A DNA stretch of 50,285 bases, from contig UQXA01000012.1 of assembly GCA_900544865.1 (NCBI GenBank), positions 1 to 50,285 on the forward strand, written 5' to 3'. Below the pieces are notes generated by a model. That model saw nothing but the letters and a program-made list of their open reading frames with translations. It had not been told where the DNA came from and did no database searches. This document shows, piece after piece, positions 32,005 to 40,351 of the stretch. How positions within the stretch are numbered: the stretch's first letter is position 1; the number at the start of each line of letters is the position of its first letter. Both the position numbers and the translations under genes were made by a program. Source of the DNA: an uncultured Collinsella sp. (lineage in GTDB: Bacteria; Actinomycetota; Coriobacteriia; Coriobacteriales; Coriobacteriaceae).

Positions 32005-33202
32005 GGCGGCGTCCTTTGGGTCGGGAGGGCGGAGTCGACTGTTCTGGAATGATGTAAATGTCGAGGTTCGGGGCGAATGTTATGAGCTGTTCTACGAGAG
32101 ATTTGCGGCCGAAGAGGGCCTGACGGACGCTGCTGCGCTCGCCCGTGCGCCCCATGACGATCTTCGAAATACCCGACAGGCGCGCGAACTCGGAGATCTG
32201 AAACGCGATGTCGTCGCCATAGACGGTTTCCATATGTGCTCCGAGCTGCTCGGCTAGGGCGATATTGGCTGCAAGCTTGGCGCGCTCATCATCGCTCATG
32301 GCTTGCGTGCGCGGGCTCTCTACGAACAGGGCGACGAGCTCGCTGCGAAACGCTTTCGCCATGCGTGCGGCGGCACGGACGATGCGGGGATTGGTCGGCG
32401 CCGGGGAGACACAGACTAAGATACGCTCCCTGGTGTAGTAGTCACGGTTTCCCAGCACGCGTGCGGCGTCTGTGAGGTGACCGGTGCGATCGGCGCAGCG
32501 GCGCAGCGCGATTTCTCGGAGTGCGGTGAGGTTCTCGACGGTAAAAAAATGCTGTTGCGCTCGGTCGGCTTGTGCGGGACGGTAGACGAGGCCGGCGCGA
32601 AGGCGCTCAAGTAGGTCTTCGGGCTCTATGTCGACGAGCTCGACCTGGTCGGCATCATCGAAGATACGGTCGGGGATTCGTTCGCTCACGACAACGCCGG
32701 TGATGGATGCAACCATGTCGTTTAGGCTCTCGATATGCTGAACGTTCACGGTCGTATAGACGTCGATGCCCGCATGTAGAAGTTCCTCGACGTCTTGATA
32801 GCGTTTGTCGTGGCGAGACCCCGGCGCATTCGTATGGGCGAGCTCGTCGACAAGGATGAGCTGAGGGGCGCGTTCGATAGCCGCATCTAGATCGAACTCG
32901 CTGAGCGCAATGCCGTTGTGCTCGATGAGTTTACAGGGCACGTTCTCAAGCCCTTGTGCAAGATGGGCAGTTGCCGGACGTTCGTGCGGCTCGATGTATC
33001 CCGCGACGACGTCGACACCTCGCCGCTTGGCGGCGTGGGCGGCTTGAAGCATCGCATAGGTTTTGCCTGTGCCAGCAGCGTAGCCAAAGAAAATTTTGAG
33101 GTGTCCCCGGCTGGTTCGAGTGTCATCGGCGACCCCGTCTTTCTCAATTGCCTTGAGGATGAGGTCTGGATTGACGCGAGTGTCCGATGCGTCGCGCTGC
33201 AT
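31589..33202 (-). CDS. kdpD: Sensor kinase KdpD, N-terminal cytoplasmic part (out of frame with the kinase)
   Basis: Residues 1 to about 395 match the KdpD cytoplasmic sensor region. The Walker A-like GYAAGTGKTYAML is followed by the Walker B region LILVDELAHTNAPGSRHDKRYQDVEELL and AGIDVYTTVNVQHIESLND. A universal-stress-protein-like domain comes next (RILVCVSPAPTNPRIVRAAARMAKAFRSELVALFV...KIVMGRTG). After FAPNLDIYIIPEQSTPPSRPK the frame becomes arginine- and histidine-rich nonsense for about 140 codons while the true KdpD sequence continues one base over. The useful part therefore ends near 32020. The start at 33202 (MQRDASD) follows AGAAAGG. Confidence 0.82.
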   Translation of the reverse strand: MQRDASDTRVNPDLILKAIEKDGVADDTRTSRGHLKIFFGYAAGTGKTYAMLQAAHAAKRRGVDVVAGYIEPHERPATAHLAQGLENVPCKLIEHNGIALSEFDLDAAIERAPQLILVDELAHTNAPGSRHDKRYQDVEELLHAGIDVYTTVNVQHIESLNDMVASITGVVVSERIPDRIFDDADQVELVDIEPEDLLERLRAGLVYRPAQADRAQQHFFTVENLTALREIALRRCADRTGHLTDAARVLGNRDYYTRERILVCVSPAPTNPRIVRAAARMAKAFRSELVALFVESPRTQAMSDDERAKLAANIALAEQLGAHMETVYGDDIAFQISEFARLSGISKIVMGRTGERSSVRQALFGRKSLVEQLITFAPNLDIYIIPEQSTPPSRPKGRRHALALQPPSSRNVLRTLALSCRHGDRHGFPPSGICRFQHHIPLYLHGPADRRHHDGAYLHDRIERALCSALQLLLRHASVFARQLRPKLSGHVRHHVRHRYGRRRVNCAHRRQRPYIRRERIQNARTPRNEPALAASP

Positions 33203-33446
33203 AGCGTAGCCTTTCTGAAGCGTTGTCCATGCGTGCATACGCGGTGAAGACACCACTGTATGCTCGCGAGGTCGAGTATAGGCGCACTGCAGCTGCAATA
33301 GTGCTTTCTACCTGCATCTTTACGGCATCTTAAGGACGTGAGCCCCGGCCCTCACGCCTCTTTAATCCCTAGAAGCGTTTACTGTCCCCAGACGCTTGCG
33401 AGGGCAGGCGTCCGAGACATCGGACCGCGTGTGAAAGGGGCGGTAA
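33203..33446. promoter_or_regulatory. Divergent kdp intergenic region with direct repeat
   Basis: This gap separates kdpD (-) from kdpF (+) and should hold both promoters. GCATCTTTA (33314-33322) and GCATCTTAA (33325-33333) are direct repeats spaced 11 bases, about one helical turn, the pattern bound by OmpR-type regulators such as KdpE. Small hairpins follow (33373-33397 and about 33410-33426). I do not see a cyclic di-AMP riboswitch. Confidence 0.45.
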
Positions 33447-33533
33447 ATGGACATCCTCATTCCCATCATCGGAGTCGTCTGCATTGGACTTCTTATCTAT
33501 TACATCTACATTCTGATGAGGAGTGATTCGTAA
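33447..33533 (+). CDS. kdpF: Potassium-transporting ATPase small subunit KdpF
   Basis: A 28-residue peptide, MDILIPIIGVVCIGLLIYYI followed by YILMRSDS, forms a single membrane helix. Its size, hydrophobic profile and place 3 bases before kdpA identify KdpF, which stabilises the KdpABC complex. The ATG follows AAAGGGGCGG. It is too short for most automatic gene callers. Confidence 0.88.
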   Translation: MDILIPIIGVVCIGLLIYYIYILMRSDS

Positions 33534-33536
33534 ACT

Positions 33537-35360
33537 ATGGACGCTGCGATTCAGTACATCTTGTACTTTGCCGTACTCGTCGTCCTGGCCGTTCCGCTCG
33601 GTCGGTTCATGGCCCATATCATGGATGGTGAGCATACGTTCCTGTCGCCTGTGATTGCTCCTGTGGAGCGTGGCGTCTATCGTCTGCTTCGCATCGACGC
33701 GGCAGAACAGATGGGGTGTAGGCGCTATCTGGCGAGCGTGCTGGTCTTTTCGGGGATCGGCCTCGTGACTCTTGTGGCACTCCAGGCGCTTCAGTCCTTC
33801 TTGCCAGGCAATCCCCAGCACCTGCCGGGTGTGTCATGGGACCTGTCGTTCAATACGGCTGCTTCCTTCATAACCAACACCAACTGGCAGTCCTACTCCG
33901 GTGAGACCACCCTGTCCTACCTTGTGCAGTTCATGGGTCTCACTGTGCAGAACTTCGTTTCCGCTGGCACCGGTATCGCGGTCATGTTCGCGCTGATCCG
34001 CGGCTTCCGTCAGGTCAAGGAGCAGGGTCTGGGTTCCTTCTGGGTCGACCTCACCCGCACCGTCCTGTATGTGCTCATCCCGCTGAACCTCGTGTTCGGC
34101 ATCTGCCTGGCTGCCGGTGGCGTTATCTCCAATTTTCAGCCGGCTCAGAAGGCTGAGCTCGTAGAGCCCGTCGCTGTTCAGCCTAATGCAGACGGCGGCT
34201 GGAGCGTCATCGACGGCGCCCAGATTGAGGGCGACACGGTCAAGGTCGACGGCAAGGTTGTCGAGGGCGCGCGCGTGGTTACCGAGCAGTTCCTGCCCCA
34301 GGGTCCCGCGGCTCCTCAGGTCGCCATCAAGCAGTCCGGCACCAACGGCGGCGGCTTCTTCGGCGTGAACTCCGCCCATCCGTATGAGAACCCCAGTGCC
34401 TTCACCAACATCATCGAGATGACCAGCCTGCTGCTGATCCCGGCCGCCTGTTGCTTCGCCTTCGGTATCGGCGTCAAGAACACCAAGCAGGGCAAGGCCA
34501 TCTTTGCCGCCATGTTCATCCTGCTGGTGATCTTCACCGGCATCATCGCCGTCAACGAGCATGCGGGCACCCCGCAGCTGGCCGATGGCGGAGCGGTCAA
34601 TATCGAGATAACCGACGGCCAGGCCGGCGGCAACATGGAGGGCAAGGAGAGCCGTTTCGGTATCGCCTCCTCTTCTACCTGGTCCGCTTTCACGACGGCT
34701 GCTTCCAACGGCTCGGTTAACTCCATGCACGACTCCTACACCCCGCTGGGCGGTTTTGTCCAGATGCTCCAGATTGCTCTGGGCGAGGTCGTCTTCGGCG
34801 GCGTGGGCTGCGGCCTGTACGGCATGATCGGCTTCGCCATCCTCACAGTGTTCATCGCCGGCCTCATGGTCGGACGCACGCCTGAGTTCCTGGGCAAGAA
34901 GATCGAGCCGGGCGAGATGCGCTGGGCAGTTGTCCTGTGCTTGGCAACTCCGTTTGCCATTCTGGTGTGCTCGGCCATCGCCTGCATGGTGCCCGGTCTT
35001 GCCGACCAGCTCAACAATGGTGGCGCGCACGGCTTCTCCGAGGCGCTGTATGCCTTCACCTCATGCGGCGGCAACAACGGCTCGGCGTTTGCAGGCATGA
35101 ACTGCAACATTCCCTGGATCAACGTCATGCTCGGCCTCGAGATGCTGTTCGCCCGCTTCATGCCTATCATCGGTACGCTGGCTATCGCCGGCTCGCTGGC
35201 CAAGAAGGGCAAGGTCGCCGAGAGCGCCGGTACCCTGTCTACCACTAACGGCATGTTCGTATTCCTGCTCGTGTTCATCGTCCTGCTGATCGGTGCCCTG
35301 AGCTTCTTCCCGGCCCTGGCGCTTGGCCCCGTTGCCGAGTTCTTCCAGATGATTGCGTAA
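33537..35360 (+). CDS. kdpA: Potassium-transporting ATPase subunit KdpA
   Basis: KdpA is the potassium-selective channel-like subunit of the Kdp pump. The 607-residue membrane protein carries selectivity-filter segments of the SKT superfamily: SFNTAASFITNTNWQSYSGE, GTNGGGFFGVNSAHPYENP, and TSCGGNNGSAFAGM. It is about 50 residues longer than Escherichia coli KdpA; the extra part includes an acidic segment at about 200-262 (ELVEPVAVQPNADGGW...) before the second filter, probably outside the cell. The ATG lies 3 bases after kdpF. GAGGAG sits inside the end of kdpF, so translation is probably coupled. Confidence 0.97.
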   Translation: MDAAIQYILYFAVLVVLAVPLGRFMAHIMDGEHTFLSPVIAPVERGVYRLLRIDAAEQMGCRRYLASVLVFSGIGLVTLVALQALQSFLPGNPQHLPGVSWDLSFNTAASFITNTNWQSYSGETTLSYLVQFMGLTVQNFVSAGTGIAVMFALIRGFRQVKEQGLGSFWVDLTRTVLYVLIPLNLVFGICLAAGGVISNFQPAQKAELVEPVAVQPNADGGWSVIDGAQIEGDTVKVDGKVVEGARVVTEQFLPQGPAAPQVAIKQSGTNGGGFFGVNSAHPYENPSAFTNIIEMTSLLLIPAACCFAFGIGVKNTKQGKAIFAAMFILLVIFTGIIAVNEHAGTPQLADGGAVNIEITDGQAGGNMEGKESRFGIASSSTWSAFTTAASNGSVNSMHDSYTPLGGFVQMLQIALGEVVFGGVGCGLYGMIGFAILTVFIAGLMVGRTPEFLGKKIEPGEMRWAVVLCLATPFAILVCSAIACMVPGLADQLNNGGAHGFSEALYAFTSCGGNNGSAFAGMNCNIPWINVMLGLEMLFARFMPIIGTLAIAGSLAKKGKVAESAGTLSTTNGMFVFLLVFIVLLIGALSFFPALALGPVAEFFQMIA

Positions 35361-35376
35361 AGGAGGGCGCAGATTT

Positions 35377-37431
35377 ATGACTATGCAAAAAGACATGATG
35401 GGCCGCGCGGTCCGCGACTCGTTTGCCAAGCTGGATCCTCGCGTCCAGATTCAAAACCCGGTCATGTTTCTGGTGTGGCTTTCCGCCGTCATGACCTCCG
35501 TCCTGGCCGTCGCTTCCATTTTCGGTGTGCAGGACGCGGGTGTGCCCACCTACTATGTGGTCGCCATCGCGGTCATCCTGTGGCTTACCGACCTGTTCTC
35601 GAACTTCGCCGAGGCGCTTGCCGAGGGCCGCGGTAAAGCCCAGGCCGATTCCCTGCGTGCGGCCAAGAAGGATGTCGAGGCCCATCGCATCGAGTCCGTT
35701 GAGGACAAGGAGCACTTCACCGTCGTTCCCGGCACCGAGCTCACACGCGGCGACCTGGTGATCGTACGCGCCGGCGAGCAGATTCCCGGCGACGGCGACG
35801 TCATCGAGGGCGCTGCTTCCGTTGACGAGTCCGCCATCACCGGCGAGTCCGCCCCCGTGGTCCGCGAGGCCGGCGGCGACCGCTCTGCCGTTACCGGCGG
35901 TACCACGGTGCTGTCCGACTGGATCATCGTCAAGATCTCCAGTGAGCCCGGCCAGAGCTTCCTGGACAAGATGATCGCGATGGTCGAGGGTGCCGCGCGC
36001 AAGAAGACCCCTAACGAGATCGCTCTGGAGATCTTCCTGGTGGCCCTCTCCATCGTCTTTATCCTGGTCACGCTGGCCCTGTATTGTTACTCCTGCTTCT
36101 CGGTCGGTCTTAACGACATGGACAACCCCACGGCCGTGACCACGCTCGTGGCGCTGCTCGTGTGCCTGGCTCCTACTACCATCGGCGCCCTTCTTTCCGC
36201 CATCGGCATCGCCGGCATGAGCCGTCTGAACGAGGCCAACGTGCTGGCCATGTCCGGCCGCGCCATCGAGGCCGCCGGCGACGTCGACATCCTCATGCTC
36301 GACAAGACCGGCACCATCACCCTGGGTAACCGCCAAGCCGCCGAGTTCATCCCGGTCGACGGCATCGATCCCGCGGAGCTGGCCGATGCCGCCCAGCTTT
36401 CCTCGCTGGCCGACGAGACCCCCGAAGGCCGTTCCATCGTCGTGCTCGCCAAGGAGCAGTTCGGTCTGCGCGGCCGCACACTCGAGGATAAGGGTATGGA
36501 GTTCATCCCCTTCACCGCGGCGACCCGCATGTCCGGTGTGAACTACGAGGGCAATGAGATCCGCAAGGGCGCTGCCGATTCCGTGCGCACCTATGTGGAG
36601 GCAGCCGGTGGCGTGTTCTCCCAGGAGTGCGACGAGGCCGTCGAGCGCATCGCCAAGGCCGGCGGCACCCCGCTGGTCGTGACCAAGAACTGCCGCGTGC
36701 TGGGCGTCGTCTACCTTAAGGACATCATCAAGTCCGGCGTGAAGGAGAAGTTCGCCGACCTGCGCAAGATGGGCATCAAGACCATCATGGTGACGGGCGA
36801 CAACCCACTCACCGCCGCGGCAATCGCCGCCGAGGCCGGCGTTGACGACTTCCTGGCCGAGGCCACCCCTGAGGGCAAGCTCGAGAAGATCCGCGAGTTC
36901 CAGCGTGAGGGCCACCTGGTCGCCATGACCGGCGACGGCACCAACGACGCGCCGGCGCTGGCGCAGGCGGATGTCGCCGTGGCCATGAACACGGGCACCC
37001 AGGCTGCCAAGGAGGCCGGCAACATGGTCGACCTCGACTCCAGCCCCACCAAGCTCATCGAGGTCGTGCGTATCGGCAAGCAGCTGCTCATGACCCGCGG
37101 TTCGCTTACGACCTTCTCGGTCGCCAACGACATGGCGAAGTACTTCGCTATCATCCCGGCCCTGTTCTCGCCGATCTACCCGGGCCTTGGCGCACTCAAC
37201 ATCCTCGGTCTGGCAAGCCCGCTGTCCGCGGTTCTTTCGGCCATCATCTATAACGCGCTCGTTATCGTCGCGCTGATCCCGGCCGCGCTGAAGGGCGTTA
37301 AGTACCGCGAGGTACCGTCCGGACAGCTGCTGACCCACAACCTGCTCGTATGGGGTCTGGGCGGCATCGTTGCCCCGTTCGCATTTATCAAGCTCATCGA
37401 CATGCTGCTCGCGTTCTGCGGCATTATGTAA
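35377..37431 (+). CDS. kdpB: Potassium-transporting ATPase ATP-binding subunit KdpB
   Basis: KdpB is the P-type ATPase that powers the Kdp complex. The 684-residue protein has the actuator motif TGES (DESAITGESAPV), the transmembrane CLAPTTIGALLSAIGIAG, the phosphorylation motif DKTGTIT and the hinge MTGDGTNDAPALAQADVAVAMNTGTQAAKEA. The start is the ATG at 35377 (MTMQKDMMGRAV), preceded by AAAGGAGGG; an earlier in-frame start overlaps this binding site. It follows kdpA by 16 bases. Length and all catalytic motifs are normal. Confidence 0.98.
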   Translation: MTMQKDMMGRAVRDSFAKLDPRVQIQNPVMFLVWLSAVMTSVLAVASIFGVQDAGVPTYYVVAIAVILWLTDLFSNFAEALAEGRGKAQADSLRAAKKDVEAHRIESVEDKEHFTVVPGTELTRGDLVIVRAGEQIPGDGDVIEGAASVDESAITGESAPVVREAGGDRSAVTGGTTVLSDWIIVKISSEPGQSFLDKMIAMVEGAARKKTPNEIALEIFLVALSIVFILVTLALYCYSCFSVGLNDMDNPTAVTTLVALLVCLAPTTIGALLSAIGIAGMSRLNEANVLAMSGRAIEAAGDVDILMLDKTGTITLGNRQAAEFIPVDGIDPAELADAAQLSSLADETPEGRSIVVLAKEQFGLRGRTLEDKGMEFIPFTAATRMSGVNYEGNEIRKGAADSVRTYVEAAGGVFSQECDEAVERIAKAGGTPLVVTKNCRVLGVVYLKDIIKSGVKEKFADLRKMGIKTIMVTGDNPLTAAAIAAEAGVDDFLAEATPEGKLEKIREFQREGHLVAMTGDGTNDAPALAQADVAVAMNTGTQAAKEAGNMVDLDSSPTKLIEVVRIGKQLLMTRGSLTTFSVANDMAKYFAIIPALFSPIYPGLGALNILGLASPLSAVLSAIIYNALVIVALIPAALKGVKYREVPSGQLLTHNLLVWGLGGIVAPFAFIKLIDMLLAFCGIM

Positions 37432-37443
37432 GTGGAGGTTTGT

Positions 37444-38034
37444 ATGTTCAAAGGTATCGCATCGCGCGCACTTGGCGTGTTCGCGCTGTTTACCATCGTC
37501 TGCGGCCTGGGGTACACGCTCGTGGTGACCGGCGTCGTGCAGCTTGCGTTTCCGTACCAGGCGAACGGATCGCTTATTACGGTCGACGGCAAGGTTGTGG
37601 GTTCCGAGCTCATCGGCCAGAACTTCGATGACGAAGCCCACATGTGGGGTCGTATCCAGAACGTGTCAATTGTCGAAGGCGAAGACGGCGAGCTCATGGC
37701 GTATGGTGCCCCGTCCAACCTGTCCCCGGCGAGTGAGGAGTATCGGCAGCTGATAGATGCGCGCGTGAAGAAGATCCGCGCCGCCAATCCCGATGCCGAT
37801 ATGGACGCTGTGCCCGTCGACCTGGTGACGTGTTCGGGGTCCGGCCTCGACCCGGAGATCTCTCCGGATGCCGCCGAGTACCAGGTCCCGCGCCTTGCCA
37901 AAGCCACGGGCAAAAGTGAGGACGAGGTGCGCGACATCATCGCCGCGTGCACCAAGGGTCGTTTCCTCGGCGTGTTCGGCGAGCCCACGGTCAACGTGCT
38001 CAAGGTGAACCTTATGCTGGACGGCGCGCTGTAG
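37444..38034 (+). CDS. kdpC: Potassium-transporting ATPase subunit KdpC
   Basis: KdpC binds KdpA and KdpB and raises the ATP affinity of the pump. The 196-residue protein has one N-terminal helix (ALGVFALFTIVCGLGYTLVVTGVVQLAF) and the family segments GSELIGQNF, YGAPSNLSPASEEY, VPVDLVTCSGSGLDPEISPDAAEYQVPRLAKA and VNVLKVNLMLD. In many KdpC proteins the first of these continues into RPS; here that part is FDDEAHMWGRIQN. The ATG at 37444 follows GGAGG, 12 bases after the kdpB stop. A palindromic repeat (38088-38170) follows. Confidence 0.96.
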   Translation: MFKGIASRALGVFALFTIVCGLGYTLVVTGVVQLAFPYQANGSLITVDGKVVGSELIGQNFDDEAHMWGRIQNVSIVEGEDGELMAYGAPSNLSPASEEYRQLIDARVKKIRAANPDADMDAVPVDLVTCSGSGLDPEISPDAAEYQVPRLAKATGKSEDEVRDIIAACTKGRFLGVFGEPTVNVLKVNLMLDGAL

Positions 38035-38087
38035 GTGAGGGAGCGGCGGATGAGGGCATGACTGACTATCTGAGCCCTCAATTCCAC

Positions 38088-38170
38088 CCCGCCCATCAGT
38101 TGCGGTGAAATACGGACTGTTTTGGCTGTTAAAAGCCTCATCTACTCCGTATTCCACCGCAACTTTTTTT
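38088..38170. repeat. Palindromic repeat, copy B (after kdpC)
   Basis: Arms at 38098-38116 and 38146-38164 pair with one mismatch; a run of seven T follows, so it can terminate kdpC. It begins with the same CCCGCCCATC as copy A at 29681 and matches it closely over about 80 bases in the same orientation. The two copies bracket the entire kdp block. Confidence 0.82.
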
Positions 38171-38281
38171 GAGGGTCGGGATTGAAGGTGGGGAGTGCGA
38201 GCGGGTACGGACGCGGCGGTTGCTGATACGATAGGTACGTTAGCAACTGCCGCCGAGCGGCTCAAACGAAAGGAAGCCTGT

Positions 38282-40231
38282 ATGGAGTCCTCTGCTTACC
38301 CGATGCTCTTTAGCCCGATCAAGGTCGGTACAACCGAGGTCAAGAACCGCGTCTTTATGCCGCCGGTGTCCACCAACCTGGCCGATCATGGCTATGTGAC
38401 CGACGACTTGGTCGATCATTACCGTGCCCGCGCCAAGGGCGGCGTGGGCCTCATCATCACCGAGGTCGTGACGGTCGAGCCTACCTATACCTATCTGCCG
38501 GGTGACATGTGCTGCTACGACGACACGTTTATCCCCGGCTGGGAAAAGCTCGCCGCAGCCGTCCACGAGTATGGCTGCAAGATCATGCCGCAGCTCTTCC
38601 ACCCCGCCTACATGGCCTTTAACATCCCGGGCACGCCGCGCCTGATCGCTCCGTCCTTCGTGGGACCGTCCTATGCCCGCGAGGCACCGCGCCCCATCAC
38701 GGTCGATGAGATTCACGAGCTCACGCATCAGTTTGGCGACGCTGCCGTACGTATGCAGAAGGCCGGTGTCGATGGCGTCGAGGTCCATGCGGCACACGCC
38801 CACGGCATGCTTGGCGGTTTTTTGACCCCGCTCTATAACAAGCGTACCGATGAGTACGGTGGTTCGCTCGACGCCCGCATGCGCTTCCTGCTCGAAGTCA
38901 TCGCCGAGATTCGCGAGCGCTGCGGCAAGGACTTTATCATCGACGTCCGCATCTCGGGCGATGAGTACACCGATGGCGGTCTGACCCTCAACGACATGAT
39001 CTACGTCTCGCGTCGCCTGGAGAAGGCCGGCGTCGACATGATTCATGTGTCGGGCGGCACCACCATCAAGCGCGGTTCCGCGATTCCTGCCGCCGGTACC
39101 CAGCAGGCCTCGCACGCCGCCTGTTCGCGCGAGATCAAGAAGCACGTCAACATTCCCGTCGCCACCGTCGGACGTATCAACGAGGCCTGGATCGCCGAGG
39201 AGCTGATCGAGGACGGCGCTGCCGACATCTGCATGATGGGCCGCGCCAATCTGTGCGATGCCGAGTTCTGCAATAAGGCCGCTGCCGGCAACGCCGACGA
39301 CATCCGCCCCTGCATCGGCTGCCTGCGCTGCCTGAACGGCATTATGTTTGGCAAGCGCATCTCCTGCACCGTCAATCCCGATGTTGAGCGCGACGAGGCC
39401 GGCTACGAGCCTGCCGCCGAGGCTAAGAACGTGCTGGTTGTGGGCGCTGGTCCTGCGGGCATGGAGGCAGCCTACATTGCTGCCAAGCGCGGCCACAACG
39501 TAGTGCTCGTGGATAAGCAGGACGAGCCGGGTGGCGAGATGCGCATCGCGGCCGTTCCGCCGGCAAAGCAGGAACTCACCCGCGTGATCAAGTATCAGTA
39601 CCGTCGCCTGGCCGAGGTCGGCGTGAAGTGCGTATTTGGCACCGAGCTTACTGCCGAGGACATTCAGCGTGACTACGCCGGCTACGAGGTCGTCCTGGCC
39701 TATGGCGCCGAGCCCATCGCCCCGGCCTTCATGCAGGGATTTAAGCAGGTCATGACGGCTGACGACCTGTTGGGCGGCAAGGCTTTCCCGGGCAAGAAGA
39801 TTGTCATCGTGGGCGGCGGCACCGTCGGTTGCGAGACGGCCGACTACCTGGCCCCGTTGGTCAACGATCTGTCGCCGGCCAATCGCGACGTCACCGTCAT
39901 CGAGATGACCAAGACGCTCGCCGCCAACGAGGGCGGCGCCGGTCGCGCGGTGCTCATCACGCGCATGCTCTCCAAGGGCGTTCACGTGCTGACCGAGGCC
40001 AAGGTGACCGAGATTACCGAGGATGCCATCAGCTACGAAAAGGACGGCGAGATCCACACCATCGCCGATGCCGATACGCTGGTACTTGCCATGGGCTATC
40101 GTCCCAATACCAAGTTGGCCGACGACCTTGCTGCAGCCGGCGTTACCACCCACGTGTTGGGCGATGCCAACAAGTGCGGCAACATCCGCGACGCCATCGG
40201 CGATGGCTACAAGGTTGCTTGCGAGCTCTAG
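38282..40231 (+). CDS. NADH:flavin oxidoreductase, BaiH/2-enoate reductase-like
   Basis: The 649-residue protein has the layout of old-yellow-enzyme iron-sulfur flavoenzymes such as 2-enoate reductase, 2,4-dienoyl-CoA reductase and BaiH/BaiCD. Residues 1 to about 365 form the FMN-binding TIM barrel (FMPPVSTNLADHGYVTDDLVDHY, GVEVHAAHAHGMLGGFLTPLYNKRTDEYGGS, DVRISGDE). The iron-sulfur cluster CIGCLRCLNGIMFGKRISC follows. Residues about 375-649 hold FAD (VLVVGAGPAGMEAAYIAAKRG) and NAD (IVIVGGGTVGCETADYLAP) domains. The active-site region reads HAAHAHGML where many relatives have HxxHGYL. The substrate is an activated alkene of unknown kind; gut Coriobacteriia have many such enzymes. AGGAAG precedes the ATG. 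Confidence 0.87.
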   Translation: MESSAYPMLFSPIKVGTTEVKNRVFMPPVSTNLADHGYVTDDLVDHYRARAKGGVGLIITEVVTVEPTYTYLPGDMCCYDDTFIPGWEKLAAAVHEYGCKIMPQLFHPAYMAFNIPGTPRLIAPSFVGPSYAREAPRPITVDEIHELTHQFGDAAVRMQKAGVDGVEVHAAHAHGMLGGFLTPLYNKRTDEYGGSLDARMRFLLEVIAEIRERCGKDFIIDVRISGDEYTDGGLTLNDMIYVSRRLEKAGVDMIHVSGGTTIKRGSAIPAAGTQQASHAACSREIKKHVNIPVATVGRINEAWIAEELIEDGAADICMMGRANLCDAEFCNKAAAGNADDIRPCIGCLRCLNGIMFGKRISCTVNPDVERDEAGYEPAAEAKNVLVVGAGPAGMEAAYIAAKRGHNVVLVDKQDEPGGEMRIAAVPPAKQELTRVIKYQYRRLAEVGVKCVFGTELTAEDIQRDYAGYEVVLAYGAEPIAPAFMQGFKQVMTADDLLGGKAFPGKKIVIVGGGTVGCETADYLAPLVNDLSPANRDVTVIEMTKTLAANEGGAGRAVLITRMLSKGVHVLTEAKVTEITEDAISYEKDGEIHTIADADTLVLAMGYRPNTKLADDLAAAGVTTHVLGDANKCGNIRDAIGDGYKVACEL

Positions 40232-40285
40232 TCAACCCCTTGGTGCATGTGAGGCCTATCCCCGCGGCGTCAGTCGGTAGATAGC

Positions 40286-40326
40286 AAAAAGCGGCGGTCG
40301 TCCCGTACATGGGACGACCGCCGCTT
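40286..40326 (-). terminator. Terminator of the RpiB-family gene, possibly bidirectional
   Basis: A long, nearly perfect stem (about 40290-40303 with 40311-40324) is followed on the minus strand by TTTTT. On the plus strand the tail is TTGCG, so it works best for the minus-strand gene, but the stem also closes the flavoenzyme gene. Confidence 0.85.
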
Positions 40327-40351
40327 GCGTTAGCTGCAATGAGTCGTGCGA

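Noticed and set aside
33203..33446. Possible cyclic di-AMP riboswitch before kdp
   Set aside because: The conserved purine-rich blocks expected for that riboswitch are not visible.
35275..37641. 788-codon frame antisense to kdpB
   Set aside because: Length alone is not evidence in DNA of this GC content; the + strand encodes a complete KdpB.
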